Source: Spirochaetes bacterium GWB1_36_13 (GTDB taxonomy: Bacteria > Spirochaetota > GWB1-36-13). Taken from it: a stretch of 42,659 nucleotides of DNA. Position numbers and translations under genes: made by a program. Numbering within the stretch: the stretch's first letter is position 1; every line of letters starts with the position of its first letter. The stretch is from the NCBI GenBank assembly GCA_001829155.1, contig MIAO01000001.1, positions 1-42,659 of the forward strand. Reading direction: 5' to 3'. The notes below the pieces were generated by a model, which saw only the letters and a list, made by a program, of their open reading frames with translations, was not told where the DNA came from and did no database searches. Positions 8,459 through 17,044 of this stretch are shown piece after piece.

Positions 8459-9300
8459 AAATAGTAAGGTTTTATAATCAAGAAGCGTATTTTAATTATG
8501 TAGAAAAAAGCATTCAAGAAAGACTTGTTTTTGAAAAATTCTTAGCTAAAAAAAATATAAATAATAAAAAATTTGAATTTTTAGGGTTTTGTCAGGTTTG
8601 TGCTGAAGCAACTTCTTTTATAATAGACTGGCAATATTCAGGAGGAAATGTCCCTAATTATAGAGAAAGACTTGTTTGTGAAAAATGTAATTTAAATAAT
8701 AGACAAAGATTTCTTCTAAATTTAATAAATCATTTTATTAAAAAAATGAATGAAAAGGTAACCATTTATCTTTATGAGCAGATTACCGATTTTTATTTAG
8801 TTTTTAGTAAATATTTCAATAAAAACAAGATAATAGGAAGTGAATATCTTGGGTTTGATATTTTACCCGGAACAATGATTAATAATATAAGACATGAAGA
8901 TGCCACTCAGCTAAGTTTTGATAATGAGTCATTGGATATAATTATTTCACAGGATGTTTATGAACATGTTCCTGATTATATCAAATCGTTTGAAGAAACA
9001 TTTAGAGTTCTTAAAATAAATGGAAAATTAGTTTTTTCAATTCCATTTTATTCCAAAGAATTTAACACCAAACAAAGAGCAAAATTATCTGATAATAAAA
9101 TTGAATATTTATTGCCGGAGCAATATCATGGAAATCCTGTTTCAGAAAAAGGTTCGCTGGTGTTTTGGGATTTTTCATGGGATATTCTTGATTTATTAAA
9201 AAAAATAGGTTTTAAAGAGAGTTATATATTGGGCTACTATAGTTCTTTTTATGGATATTTAGGAAATGGCTTGCAATTGATTTTTGTAGCGGAGAAATAA
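8440..9300 (+). CDS. SAM-dependent methyltransferase with N-terminal Cys4 zinc-ribbon-like motif
   Basis: A 286-residue class I methyltransferase-like protein overlapping hddA by 19 nt. The TTG start at 8440 is supported by AAGGGAG 7 nt upstream, inside hddA. Residues 51-83 have C-x2-C and C-x2-C pairs (C51, C54, C80, C83), probably a zinc ribbon. The middle shows GSEYLGFD (133-140), a D-A-T-Q-L stretch and DVYEHV (172-177), matching motifs II-IV of Methyltransf_11 proteins. A canonical glycine-rich motif I is not evident; LYEQITDFY occupies that place. Its position inside the glycan cluster suggests methylation of a sugar or of the chain terminus. The acceptor is unknown. Confidence 0.7.
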   Translation: MESKEIEIVRFYNQEAYFNYVEKSIQERLVFEKFLAKKNINNKKFEFLGFCQVCAEATSFIIDWQYSGGNVPNYRERLVCEKCNLNNRQRFLLNLINHFIKKMNEKVTIYLYEQITDFYLVFSKYFNKNKIIGSEYLGFDILPGTMINNIRHEDATQLSFDNESLDIIISQDVYEHVPDYIKSFEETFRVLKINGKLVFSIPFYSKEFNTKQRAKLSDNKIEYLLPEQYHGNPVSEKGSLVFWDFSWDILDLLKKIGFKESYILGYYSSFYGYLGNGLQLIFVAEK

Positions 9301-9315
9301 AAGAAAGGATTGAAT

Positions 9316-10314
9316 ATGGATTTAAAAAATAAAAAAATACTAGTAACCGGTGCGGATGGATTTATTGGAAGTCATTTAGTAGAAGAACTGGTTGATTTAA
9401 ATTTAAATGTAAAAGCTTTTGTTTATTACAATTCTTTTAATTCATGGGGATGGCTGGATTCATTTCCCAAAGAAAAATTAAAAAAAATTGAAATATTTAC
9501 CGGAGATATCAGAGATCCTAATGGGGTAAGGGAAGCTATGAAAGGTTGTGATATTGTTTTTCATTTGGCGGCATTGATAGCAATTCCCTTTTCCTATCAT
9601 TCTCCAGATTCATATGTAGATACAAATATCAAAGGAACATTGAATATTTTACAGGCTGCAAAAGATTTAAATTGTGAAAAAATAATGGTTACTTCTACTT
9701 CCGAAGTTTATGGGACAGCGCAATATGTACCAATAGATGAAAAACACCCTTTTCAAGGGCAGTCTCCTTATAGTGCGACAAAGATAGGAGCGGATCGCAT
9801 AGCGGAATCTTTTTATCGAAGTTTTAATCTACCTGTTGTCATTGTCCGACCTTTTAATACATTTGGTCCGAGGCAATCGGCTAGAGCGGTGATTCCTACG
9901 ATTATTACCCAGCTTCTTTCAGGAGAAAAAAAAATAAAATTAGGTGCGCTTGCACCTACCAGAGATTTAGTATTTGTAAAAGATACTGTGAATGGGTTTA
10001 TAAAAATTGCAGAATCAGATAAGACTATTGGAGAAGAAATTAATATTGCGACTCAATCAGAAATTTCTATTGAAAATTTAGCAAAAAAAATGATAAATTT
10101 AATTAATCCGGAAGCAAAAATTATCACAGATGATATCCGCTTACGGCCTGAAAAAAGTGAAGTGGAAAGATTGTATGGAAGCAATCAAAAAATATTAAAA
10201 CTAACGGATTGGAAACAGAGGTTCAGTTTTGAAGAAGGATTAAAAGCAACGATAGAATGGTTTAAAAAAGATGAAAATCTAAAAAGATATAAAGCAGATA
10301 TTTATAATTTGTAA
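9316..10314 (+). CDS. NAD-dependent nucleotide-sugar 4,6-dehydratase, LegB-like
   Basis: A 332-residue extended SDR from ATG 9316. AAAGGA ends 6 nt before it, which is better than the TTG at 9310 sitting directly on the Shine-Dalgarno. GADGFIG at 12-18 binds NAD. FVYYNSFNSWGWLD, the ALIAIPFSYHSP stretch, STSEVYG with catalytic Glu, and YSATK are characteristic of the LegB/GDP-GlcNAc 4,6-dehydratase group used in legionaminic-acid-type and 4-amino-sugar pathways. It is followed by a nucleotidyltransferase, an epimerase and a PLP aminotransferase, so it likely makes the 4-keto-6-deoxy intermediate of an amino sugar. No NeuB-like condensing enzyme is present in the window, so a nonulosonic acid product is not supported. 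Confidence 0.8.
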   Translation: MDLKNKKILVTGADGFIGSHLVEELVDLNLNVKAFVYYNSFNSWGWLDSFPKEKLKKIEIFTGDIRDPNGVREAMKGCDIVFHLAALIAIPFSYHSPDSYVDTNIKGTLNILQAAKDLNCEKIMVTSTSEVYGTAQYVPIDEKHPFQGQSPYSATKIGADRIAESFYRSFNLPVVIVRPFNTFGPRQSARAVIPTIITQLLSGEKKIKLGALAPTRDLVFVKDTVNGFIKIAESDKTIGEEINIATQSEISIENLAKKMINLINPEAKIITDDIRLRPEKSEVERLYGSNQKILKLTDWKQRFSFEEGLKATIEWFKKDENLKRYKADIYNL

Positions 10315-10330
10315 AAGAAGGGAGAGAAGA

Positions 10331-11032
10331 ATGCAGGCAGTTATTTTAGCAGGTGGGTTGGGAACACGATTAAGACCTTTTACGGAAGTGATTCCAAAAC
10401 CTTTATTGCCAATAGGAGAAAAAGCTGTTTTAGAAATCCAAATTGAGCACCTTCAATCTTTTGGTTTTGATGAAATATTTTTAGCAACTAACTATAAATC
10501 AGATTACATTGAAAATTTTTTTGGAGATGGTTCAAGATATGGAGTAAAACTTTCTATCAGTAAAGAAGAAAAAGCTTTAGGCACTGTAGGGCCTTTGACT
10601 TTGATCAAAAAAAAATTGGATAAACCTTTTGTAGTGATGAATGGAGATATTTTAAGCCAGATTGATTTTGCAAAATTTTATGATTTTGCTTTAGATAAGG
10701 ATACTCTACTTACTGTCACCATAAAAAAAATTGTGACTCCCTATGCTTTTGGGAATATTTTTTTTGATGGAGATTTTGTTAAGGATGTTCAAGAAAAACC
10801 GGATATTATTACCTATGCTTTAGCAGGAATTTATATTATGAAGCCGGAAATATTTGATATTATTCCTAGTAATGAATATTATGGAATGGATACATTGATT
10901 AAAACAATGCTCGAGAAAAAATTACCGATTGCTAAATATGAATTGAATGAATATTGGCTGGATATTGGGAGAGTGGATGATTATGAAAAAGCTCAAGAAA
11001 TATATACAAAGCATTTTAAGAGTCATAAATGA
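10331..11032 (+). CDS. Sugar-1-phosphate nucleotidyltransferase
   Basis: A 233-residue NTP_transferase (GT-A fold) enzyme with the start signature LAGGLGTRLRPFTE, the PKPLLPIG lysine loop, MNGDILS as the metal-binding Asp segment, and a terminal WLDIGRVDDY typical of mannose-1-phosphate guanylyltransferase-like enzymes. It is compact, without CBS or hexapeptide extensions (Campylobacter PtmE carries CBS domains). Its place next to a LegB-like dehydratase suggests it supplies that enzyme's NDP-sugar, possibly GDP-GlcNAc, but the base is inferred. Its stop overlaps the next start (ATGA). GGGAGAGAAG provides the ribosome-binding site. Confidence 0.8.
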   Translation: MQAVILAGGLGTRLRPFTEVIPKPLLPIGEKAVLEIQIEHLQSFGFDEIFLATNYKSDYIENFFGDGSRYGVKLSISKEEKALGTVGPLTLIKKKLDKPFVVMNGDILSQIDFAKFYDFALDKDTLLTVTIKKIVTPYAFGNIFFDGDFVKDVQEKPDIITYALAGIYIMKPEIFDIIPSNEYYGMDTLIKTMLEKKLPIAKYELNEYWLDIGRVDDYEKAQEIYTKHFKSHK

Positions 11033-11973
11033 AAATTTTAATATTGGGTGGAGCTGGCTTTATTGGGAGTAATATTGCAAAACTATTTGTTGAGCAAGAT
11101 TATAAGGTTACCATTATAGATGGTATATTAAAAAATACAGGTGGAAATAAAATTAATTTAAAAGCGATTGAAAAAAAAATTAATTTTATACCTAAAAGAA
11201 TTGAAGAAATTTGTAATTTAGAAGAAATCTTAGATAGTCATGACTTAATAATTGATTGTATGGCTTGGACATCTCATAAAGCAGCTCTGGAAAACCCGCT
11301 CTATGATATTGAATTAAATATTGCTTCTCATGTCTATTATCTCAATAAAATCAAATCAGATGCAAAAACGAAAATAATCTATTTAGGTTCCAGAGGGCAA
11401 TATGGGAATCCTTCGGTAAAAGAAATAACTGAAGAAACTTATATGGTTCCTGAAGATGTTCAAGGTATTAATAAACTAGCCGCAGAACAGTATTTTAGAT
11501 TATATGCTAAGTTAAAGAATTTAAATATTGCAAGTATTCGTTTTCCTAATTGTTTTGGAGAAAACCAGCCTTATCAGTCAGATGATATTGGTTTAATTGG
11601 TGGTTTTGTTAGAGATTTATTCCAGAATAAGAAGATAGAAGTTTATGGGGATGCAAGAAAAAGATATATTGTTTATGTAAAAGACCTTGCTAAATTATTA
11701 ATTAATATAGCAAAAACAGATATCAAAGGCTTTCAAGCCTTTAATTTTAGCGGGTATCAAATAACTATAGAAGAATTAGTTGTAAATTTAATAAAAATTA
11801 TTGGAAAAGGTTCTTATGAAAAAAAAGAATTACCGCCAGAAATCAAAGCAATTGATATAGGTGATGCATTGTTTAATGATGAAAAAATCAAAGAAATTGT
11901 AAAAGAATTTAAACTGACTAATCTTTCTATTGCTTTAGAAAAAACAATTTCCTATTTCAAGGAGAAATTATGA
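11029..11973 (+). CDS. NAD-dependent epimerase/dehydratase family protein with altered YxxxK
   Basis: A 314-residue extended SDR beginning with the classic GGAGFIG loop (7-13). The Ser region reads LGSRGQYG (119-126), normal for sugar epimerases. At the catalytic pair, however, the sequence is QGINK (145-149): the Lys is kept and the expected Tyr is Gln (codon CAA). Either another residue protonates the substrate or the activity has changed. It overlaps both neighbours by 4 nt (ATGA on each side), so it is translationally coupled between a nucleotidyltransferase and an aminotransferase. Probable role: epimerising or reducing a keto-sugar intermediate in the amino-sugar branch. Confidence 0.7.
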   Translation: MKILILGGAGFIGSNIAKLFVEQDYKVTIIDGILKNTGGNKINLKAIEKKINFIPKRIEEICNLEEILDSHDLIIDCMAWTSHKAALENPLYDIELNIASHVYYLNKIKSDAKTKIIYLGSRGQYGNPSVKEITEETYMVPEDVQGINKLAAEQYFRLYAKLKNLNIASIRFPNCFGENQPYQSDDIGLIGGFVRDLFQNKKIEVYGDARKRYIVYVKDLAKLLINIAKTDIKGFQAFNFSGYQITIEELVVNLIKIIGKGSYEKKELPPEIKAIDIGDALFNDEKIKEIVKEFKLTNLSIALEKTISYFKEKL

Positions 11974-13070
11974 TTTGGAGATGTGATCTAGTTCCTCAGT
12001 ATGAAAATTATAAAACTGAAATCAATGAAGTGATTCAAAGAGTTTTGAATAGCGGAAGATATATCTTGGCAAATGAAGGGGTTGAATTTGAGAAAGAATT
12101 TGCCAACTATATTGGAACAAAATATTGTATTGGTGTTGCGAATGGAACAGATGCATTAATATTAGCGTTAATGACTAGCGGTATTAAACCAGGGGATGAG
12201 GTCATTACAACACCTTTTACAGCTATTCCGACTCTTTCCGCAATTATAGATAGTGGAGCCACTCCAGTATTTGTAGATATATGTGAAGATACTTTTTTAA
12301 TTGATCTTGACAAGGTAAAAAAAGCAATCACAAAAAAGACAAAAGCTATTATACCTGTGCACATTTTTGGAAATATGGTGGATATATTAAAATTAAGAAA
12401 TATTGTAGGAGAAAATATTTTTATTATAGAAGATGCTTGTCAAGCTCATGGCAGTAAAATTGACAACATGAAAGCTGGGGCAATGGGTGATTTTGCTGCA
12501 TTTAGTTTTTATCCGACCAAAAATCTTGGCGGATATGGAGATGGCGGGGCAATTACTACTAACAGTAAAGAATTTTATGAAAAACTAAAGTTATTAAGAA
12601 TGTATGGCATGACAGATTATAATCATATAGTCATTCATGGTATTAACAGCCGTTTAGATGAAATTCAAGCTGCTGTATTAAGAGTCAAATTAAAATATCT
12701 TGATCAAATGAATTATGCCCGTCAGGGAATAGCAGACCGTTATAAAAAAGAGCTAAGAAATGATTTGTTTGAGCATCAAAAAATATTTTCAAATATTTTT
12801 TCAAATTATCATGTTTTTAGTTCTAAATTTAAAGGAAATAGAGCAAGTTTTATTGAATATATGGATAAAAATGGGATACAGACTAATATATATTATTTGC
12901 ATCCTCTTCATTTACAAGAAGCAAATAATGATTTAGGAATTAAAAAAGGCAGTTTTCCAGTAGCAGAAGCATTGTGTGAGCAAGTGATTGCTTTGCCCAT
13001 GTATCCTGAAATGAAAAAAGATATTTTAAATAATATAATTAATACTATAAATAAATTCGAAAATAGGTAA
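11970..13070 (+). CDS. DegT/DnrJ/EryC1-family PLP sugar aminotransferase
   Basis: A 366-residue fold-type I aminotransferase that transfers an amino group, usually from glutamate, to a keto-sugar nucleotide. It has GTDALILAL for cofactor phosphate binding, the EDACQAHG motif (154-161) with Asp155 contacting the PLP pyridine nitrogen, and SFYPTKNLGGYGDGG with Lys184 as Schiff-base lysine. The opening resembles 3-aminotransferases such as QdtB/FdtB as well as 4-aminotransferases, so the regiochemistry is open. It overlaps the preceding gene by 4 nt and is followed 3 nt later by a hexapeptide N-acyltransferase, which fits amination then N-acylation. Confidence 0.88.
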   Translation: MIWRCDLVPQYENYKTEINEVIQRVLNSGRYILANEGVEFEKEFANYIGTKYCIGVANGTDALILALMTSGIKPGDEVITTPFTAIPTLSAIIDSGATPVFVDICEDTFLIDLDKVKKAITKKTKAIIPVHIFGNMVDILKLRNIVGENIFIIEDACQAHGSKIDNMKAGAMGDFAAFSFYPTKNLGGYGDGGAITTNSKEFYEKLKLLRMYGMTDYNHIVIHGINSRLDEIQAAVLRVKLKYLDQMNYARQGIADRYKKELRNDLFEHQKIFSNIFSNYHVFSSKFKGNRASFIEYMDKNGIQTNIYYLHPLHLQEANNDLGIKKGSFPVAEALCEQVIALPMYPEMKKDILNNIINTINKFENR

Positions 13071-13073
13071 AAT

Positions 13074-13997
13074 ATGAAATTGATAGATATAAAAAACTAT
13101 AATAATAATCTTAATGTGATTCAGAATAATTGTTTTGAAAATCTGACATTTAATTATAATGATAATTTAACAAATGTATTAACTTTCTGTAGCACAATAA
13201 CTTTTTTAGAAAAGGCTATTGTGAAAAATAATATTTCAGCTGTAATTACAAGCGAAAAAGTTTATGAAAAATTAAGAAAAAAAAATAAATTTAATGAAAT
13301 AATAATCGATAAAGGTATTGTTTTGTCTAAAAATCCTAGAGAAGATTTTTTTAAATTTCATAATTATTTAGCTGAAAATACAGAATTTTATAAAAAAGAA
13401 AATATTTCTTTTAAAGGTAAAAATACAAAAATCAGTAAATTAGCCAGTGTTTCAAAAAATAATGTACATATTGGAAATAATGTAATAATAGAAGATTTTG
13501 TAAAGATATATGATAATGTTTATATTGGGGATAATTCAATTATTAGATCAGGATGTAAAATTGGAGGAGAAGGCTTTCAATTTCCAGTAATAAATAATAA
13601 AATTTATTTTATAAAGCATGTCGGAGGAGTAAAAATAGGAAATAATGTTGAGTTACAAAATAATTGTACTGTAGATAGAAGTATTTTTAGAGGTTATACA
13701 GAAATAGGGGATCATACTAAAATTGATAATTTTGTTCATGTTGCTCATAGTTCTAAAATAGGAAATAATTGTCGAATTGCTGCTGGGGCAATTATTTTAG
13801 GTAGTGTGTATTTAGGCAATAAAATATGGATTGGTCCAGGTGTAATAATTTCAGATAGTCTAATAATAGAAGATGAAGTGTCTATTTCACTAGGTTCTGT
13901 AGTTGTAAAAAATTGTAAAAAAGGCGAAGAACTAGCAGGAAATTTTGCAATAAATAAAAATGAATTTATTTTGAAAAATATTCAAGCATTGTATTAA
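13074..13997 (+). CDS. LpxD-like left-handed beta-helix N-acyltransferase
   Basis: A 307-residue protein. The first 110 residues are poorly conserved. From about 118 there are hexapeptide repeats (IGNNVII, IGDNSII, IGNNVEL, IGDHTKI and so on) building a left-handed beta-helix. GGEGFQFP (164-171) and VHVAHSSKIG (221-230) are LpxD signatures, and His225 matches the LpxD catalytic base. LpxD transfers 3-hydroxyacyl groups from ACP to an amino sugar. Here the gene stands next to an aminotransferase and immediately before its own ACP, ketoreductase and acyl ligase, so it most likely acylates the cluster's amino sugar rather than lipid A. The very AT-rich coding resembles its neighbours. Confidence 0.8.
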   Translation: MKLIDIKNYNNNLNVIQNNCFENLTFNYNDNLTNVLTFCSTITFLEKAIVKNNISAVITSEKVYEKLRKKNKFNEIIIDKGIVLSKNPREDFFKFHNYLAENTEFYKKENISFKGKNTKISKLASVSKNNVHIGNNVIIEDFVKIYDNVYIGDNSIIRSGCKIGGEGFQFPVINNKIYFIKHVGGVKIGNNVELQNNCTVDRSIFRGYTEIGDHTKIDNFVHVAHSSKIGNNCRIAAGAIILGSVYLGNKIWIGPGVIISDSLIIEDEVSISLGSVVVKNCKKGEELAGNFAINKNEFILKNIQALY

Positions 13998-14010
13998 ATT
14001 GGAGGATTTT

Positions 14011-14304
14011 ATGAGGAATGAAATTATTAAAATTGTTTTTGAAACTATTCAAGAATTAAATGAAGATTTGGAAAATGAAAACTTAAAGAACCCAACGGAG
14101 GAAACTAAACTATATGGAATTAATGGCAATTTAAAAAGTATTGATTTAGTTACTTTGGTTTCTGATATAGAGACTAAAATATCTGAAAAATTTAATAAAG
14201 AGATTATTTTGGCAGATGAAAAGGCAATGAGTCAGGAAAGATCTCCTTTTTTATCTGTAAAATCTTTGGCGGATTATATTGAAAAACTCTTAAACGAAGG
14301 GTGA
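14011..14304 (+). CDS. Acyl carrier protein
   Basis: A 97-residue acidic helical protein. ATG 14011 is chosen because GGAGG at 14001-14005 is correctly spaced; the in-frame TTG at 13999 overlaps that site. LKSIDLVTLV (41-50) is the carrier-protein helix II motif, and Ser43 is the expected 4'-phosphopantetheine site. It is more diverged than a housekeeping AcpP, which usually reads DSLD. It lies between an LpxD-like acyltransferase and a FabG-like reductase, so it is probably dedicated to holding the acyl chain that decorates the amino sugar. Confidence 0.75.
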   Translation: MRNEIIKIVFETIQELNEDLENENLKNPTEETKLYGINGNLKSIDLVTLVSDIETKISEKFNKEIILADEKAMSQERSPFLSVKSLADYIEKLLNEG

Positions 14305-14308
14305 TGTT

Positions 14309-15010
14309 ATGAATCAATTTTTTATTATTACAGGAACTTCTCAAGGTATAGGTAAAGAACTGGCAGAATATTATCTAGATAAAGGTTGTAAGATTGCTGG
14401 AGCTGATATTAACAATGGTTCAATAAAACATGAAAACTATATTCACTATATTCTTGATGTTTCAGATGAAAAAAAAGTATCTAGTATGGTCAAAGATGTC
14501 TCAAAAAAATTTAGTCAGATTGATGTCTTGATTAACAATGCGGGGATGGCATCAATGAATCATTTTCTTTTAACTCCGGATAAAACAGCACATAAAGTTT
14601 TTAATACTAATTTTTTTGGAACATTTTTATTTACAAGAGAAACAGCAAAGATAATGATGAAAAAAAAATACGGAAGAATAGTAAATTTTAGTACAGTTGC
14701 AGTTTCTTATAAATTAGAAGGAGAAGCTGTTTATGCTGCAAGTAAAGCAGCTATTGAAAACTTAACCTGTGTAACAGCCAAAGAATTAGGAGAAATGGGA
14801 ATTACCGTGAATGCTATTGGACCAACACCTGTTAAAACTGCTTTAATTCGTAATGTTCCTGAAAATAAAATTCAAGAATTGATTGACAGGCAGGCAGTAA
14901 AAAGATTTGGAGAATTTCGGGATATTATTAATGTGATAGATTTTTTTATTAGTGAAAAAAGTGATTTAGTTACTGGACAGGTCGTTTATTTGGGAGGAGC
15001 TAATGCCTAG
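14309..15010 (+). CDS. Short-chain dehydrogenase, 3-oxoacyl-ACP reductase-like (FabG family)
   Basis: A 233-residue classical SDR with TGTSQGIG (8-15) for NAD(P), NNAG near residue 80, a catalytic Ser in IVNFSTVAVS and the YAASK Tyr/Lys pair. The C-terminal TGQVVYLGGA is typical of FabG. It begins 4 nt after the ACP stop and overlaps the acyl ligase by 8 nt. The inferred role is reduction of a 3-oxoacyl group on the neighbouring ACP to a 3-hydroxyacyl group before transfer to an amino sugar. A sugar-directed SDR activity is the alternative, but linkage to an ACP and a ligase argues against it. Confidence 0.82.
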   Translation: MNQFFIITGTSQGIGKELAEYYLDKGCKIAGADINNGSIKHENYIHYILDVSDEKKVSSMVKDVSKKFSQIDVLINNAGMASMNHFLLTPDKTAHKVFNTNFFGTFLFTRETAKIMMKKKYGRIVNFSTVAVSYKLEGEAVYAASKAAIENLTCVTAKELGEMGITVNAIGPTPVKTALIRNVPENKIQELIDRQAVKRFGEFRDIINVIDFFISEKSDLVTGQVVYLGGANA

Positions 15011-16355
15011 TTGGCTTTTAGACCGGATTGAATCATATGGGGAATTGCCTTGTATTTTTTATCAGGATAAAAGTTATTCTTATAAGGAATTAACAGAAGA
15101 AATAAAAAACAATATTTCTTTTTTAGAAAAAAATCAAATAAAAAAAGAAGAAACAGTTGCGATATTAGGAGATTATGCTTTTAAGACCATCGCTCTCTTT
15201 TTTGCTTTGTTTGAAAATAAAAACATTATTGTTCCGATTACTTCAAAAGCCCAAATAGAAATTGAAGAAAGAATCAATGAAGCTTATGTAGAAACAATCA
15301 TAAAATATGATAAAGAACAGTTAATTTGTAAAAAATTAACTACAAATAAACCAAAACATGAATTTTTAGTTTCTCTAAATCAAAAAAATCATTCAGGATT
15401 AATTTTATTTAGCAGCGGGAGTACGGGAAAACCGAAGGCGATGCTTCAAGATTTAGATATTTTGACTGAAGTTTTTCAAGATAGAACAAAAAGAACTTCT
15501 AATATGCTTGTTTTTCTTATGTTTGATCATATCGGAGGGCTGAATACTTTGTTCAATGCACTTTCAATGGGAGCATCTATTACAATTCCTGAAAACAGAA
15601 AGGCGGATTATATTTGTGCGTTAATTGAAAAACATAAAGTTAATCTTCTTCCCGCCTCCCCTACTTTTCTCAATTTACTTTTAATAAGTGAAGCACATAA
15701 TAAATATGATCTTTCTTCATTAAAAGTTATTACTTATGGAACAGAAGTGATGCCTGAGTCTTTGTTAAAAAGATTAAAAAATACTTTACCGAGAGTGAAA
15801 CTCATTCAAACTTTTGGAACCAGTGAAACTGGGATTACAAAAGTAACGAGTCAATCTTCTGAAAATACATTTATTAAAATTGATGATCCAAATACAGAGT
15901 ATAAAATTGTTGAAGGAGAGTTATGGCTCAAGAGTAAAACTCGTATGATCGGCTATTTGAATCATGAAATGGATAATGTGACGGACGATGGTTGGTATAA
16001 AACCGGGGATCTGGTTGAAACAGCAGAGAATGGTTTTATTAAAATCATAGGAAGAGTAAAAGAAGTAATCAATGTCGGCGGGGAAAAAGTATTGCCTGCT
16101 GAGGTTGAGTCAATTCTGCTTCAAATACCTCAAATTTCAGATTGTATGGTTTATGGTGAAAGGAACCCGATTACAGGGCAAATTGTAGTGGCTGATTTGG
16201 TTTTAAAAGATGGGGTAGAATCAGGTAAGATTAAAAAGGAAGTCAGAAATTTCTGCAAAGAAAAAATGGATACTTATAAAATTCCTGTGAAAATAAATGT
16301 AGTGGATAAAACTAATTTTAGTGAACGATTTAAAAAAATAAGAAGAAAAACATGA
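15003..16355 (+). CDS. AMP-forming acyl-CoA/acyl-ACP ligase (ANL superfamily)
   Basis: A 450-residue adenylating enzyme with the P-loop LFSSGSTGKPKAM (135-147), the GTSET motif, YKTGDL, the hinge GRVKEVINVGGEKV and a C-terminal Lys-containing tail (ERFKKIRRK). It activates a carboxylate with ATP and loads it onto CoA or, given the adjacent carrier, onto the ACP at 14011-14304. It overlaps its neighbours by 8 and 4 nt. It is shorter than standard medium/long-chain ligases (500-560 residues), mainly in the N-terminal domain, which resembles the small ligases in polyketide and glycan-acylation clusters. The acid used cannot be read from sequence. Confidence 0.85.
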   Translation: MPSWLLDRIESYGELPCIFYQDKSYSYKELTEEIKNNISFLEKNQIKKEETVAILGDYAFKTIALFFALFENKNIIVPITSKAQIEIEERINEAYVETIIKYDKEQLICKKLTTNKPKHEFLVSLNQKNHSGLILFSSGSTGKPKAMLQDLDILTEVFQDRTKRTSNMLVFLMFDHIGGLNTLFNALSMGASITIPENRKADYICALIEKHKVNLLPASPTFLNLLLISEAHNKYDLSSLKVITYGTEVMPESLLKRLKNTLPRVKLIQTFGTSETGITKVTSQSSENTFIKIDDPNTEYKIVEGELWLKSKTRMIGYLNHEMDNVTDDGWYKTGDLVETAENGFIKIIGRVKEVINVGGEKVLPAEVESILLQIPQISDCMVYGERNPITGQIVVADLVLKDGVESGKIKKEVRNFCKEKMDTYKIPVKINVVDKTNFSERFKKIRRKT

Positions 16356-17044
16356 TTAATGAATACAGTATATCTATAATTATTCCAGTTTATAATGAAT
16401 ATACTTTAATTGATAAATCTATAGAAGAATATCACACTTTTCTTAAAGAAAATTTTATAGATTATGAAATTATTCTTATCGAAAGTGGGAGTACGGATGG
16501 TTCCTATGAAAAGTGTGATGAGATAGTGAAAAAATATAATAAAATAAAAATAGTACATGAGGGAGCAAAAAAAGGTTTTGGTTCTGCGGTGAAAGAAGGG
16601 TACAAAAATGCTACAAAAGATTTAATTGTTTTAACTACTTTGGATTTTCCTTTTCCATTAGGAGCAATATTGAAAGGGATATCTTTAATAGAAAAATATG
16701 ACTATGTTCTAAGTTATCGTTCTAAAGACCCAAGAAAAATATCAAGAAAAATTCAATCTTTTATTTATAATCTAATTATAAAAATATTTCTTAGATTAAG
16801 AGTTAAGCATGTTAATTCTGGGTTTAAAATGTTTAGAAGAGAGTATATTCAAGATTTAGAAATAAAATCAAATGGTTGGTTTTTAGATGCTGAAGTTCTT
16901 TATCTGCTTAAGAAAAAAAAATTAAAATTTACCCAAATTCCAGTAGAACTTATTGATAGAACTGTAGGAAAATCAAGTGTTGGAACTTTTGCTTTTTTAC
17001 ACATATTAAAAGAAATGTTTCATTTAATTTTCAGGGAAAAATAA
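16352..17044 (+). CDS. GT2 family, dolichol-phosphate-mannose-synthase-like glycosyltransferase
   Basis: A 230-residue single-domain GT-A enzyme. SIIIPVYNEY opens the fold, ESGSTDGS binds the nucleotide, and HVNSGFKMFRR with the downstream basic stretch is typical of DPM1/GtrB/ArnC-like enzymes that load a sugar onto undecaprenyl phosphate. The usual D-x-D stretch reads TLDFPFP, with the first Asp replaced. No C-terminal membrane segments are seen, unlike GtrB. It overlaps both neighbours (4 nt and 1 nt) and is followed by two multi-pass membrane proteins, so it probably makes the polyprenyl-linked sugar used on the outer face. Confidence 0.8.
   Translation: MINEYSISIIIPVYNEYTLIDKSIEEYHTFLKENFIDYEIILIESGSTDGSYEKCDEIVKKYNKIKIVHEGAKKGFGSAVKEGYKNATKDLIVLTTLDFPFPLGAILKGISLIEKYDYVLSYRSKDPRKISRKIQSFIYNLIIKIFLRLRVKHVNSGFKMFRREYIQDLEIKSNGWFLDAEVLYLLKKKKLKFTQIPVELIDRTVGKSSVGTFAFLHILKEMFHLIFREK

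Noticed and set aside
9310-9315. TTG 9310 as start of the LegB-like gene
   Set aside because: The Shine-Dalgarno AGGA abuts this TTG. ATG 9316 has proper spacing and gives the usual N-terminus.
9316-13997. Legionaminic or other nonulosonic acid pathway
   Set aside because: Only the LegB-like dehydratase and an aminotransferase fit. No NeuB-, NeuC- or NeuA-like gene is in the window.
13999-14010. TTG 13999 as start of the acyl carrier protein
   Set aside because: It overlaps the GGAGG that serves ATG 14011.
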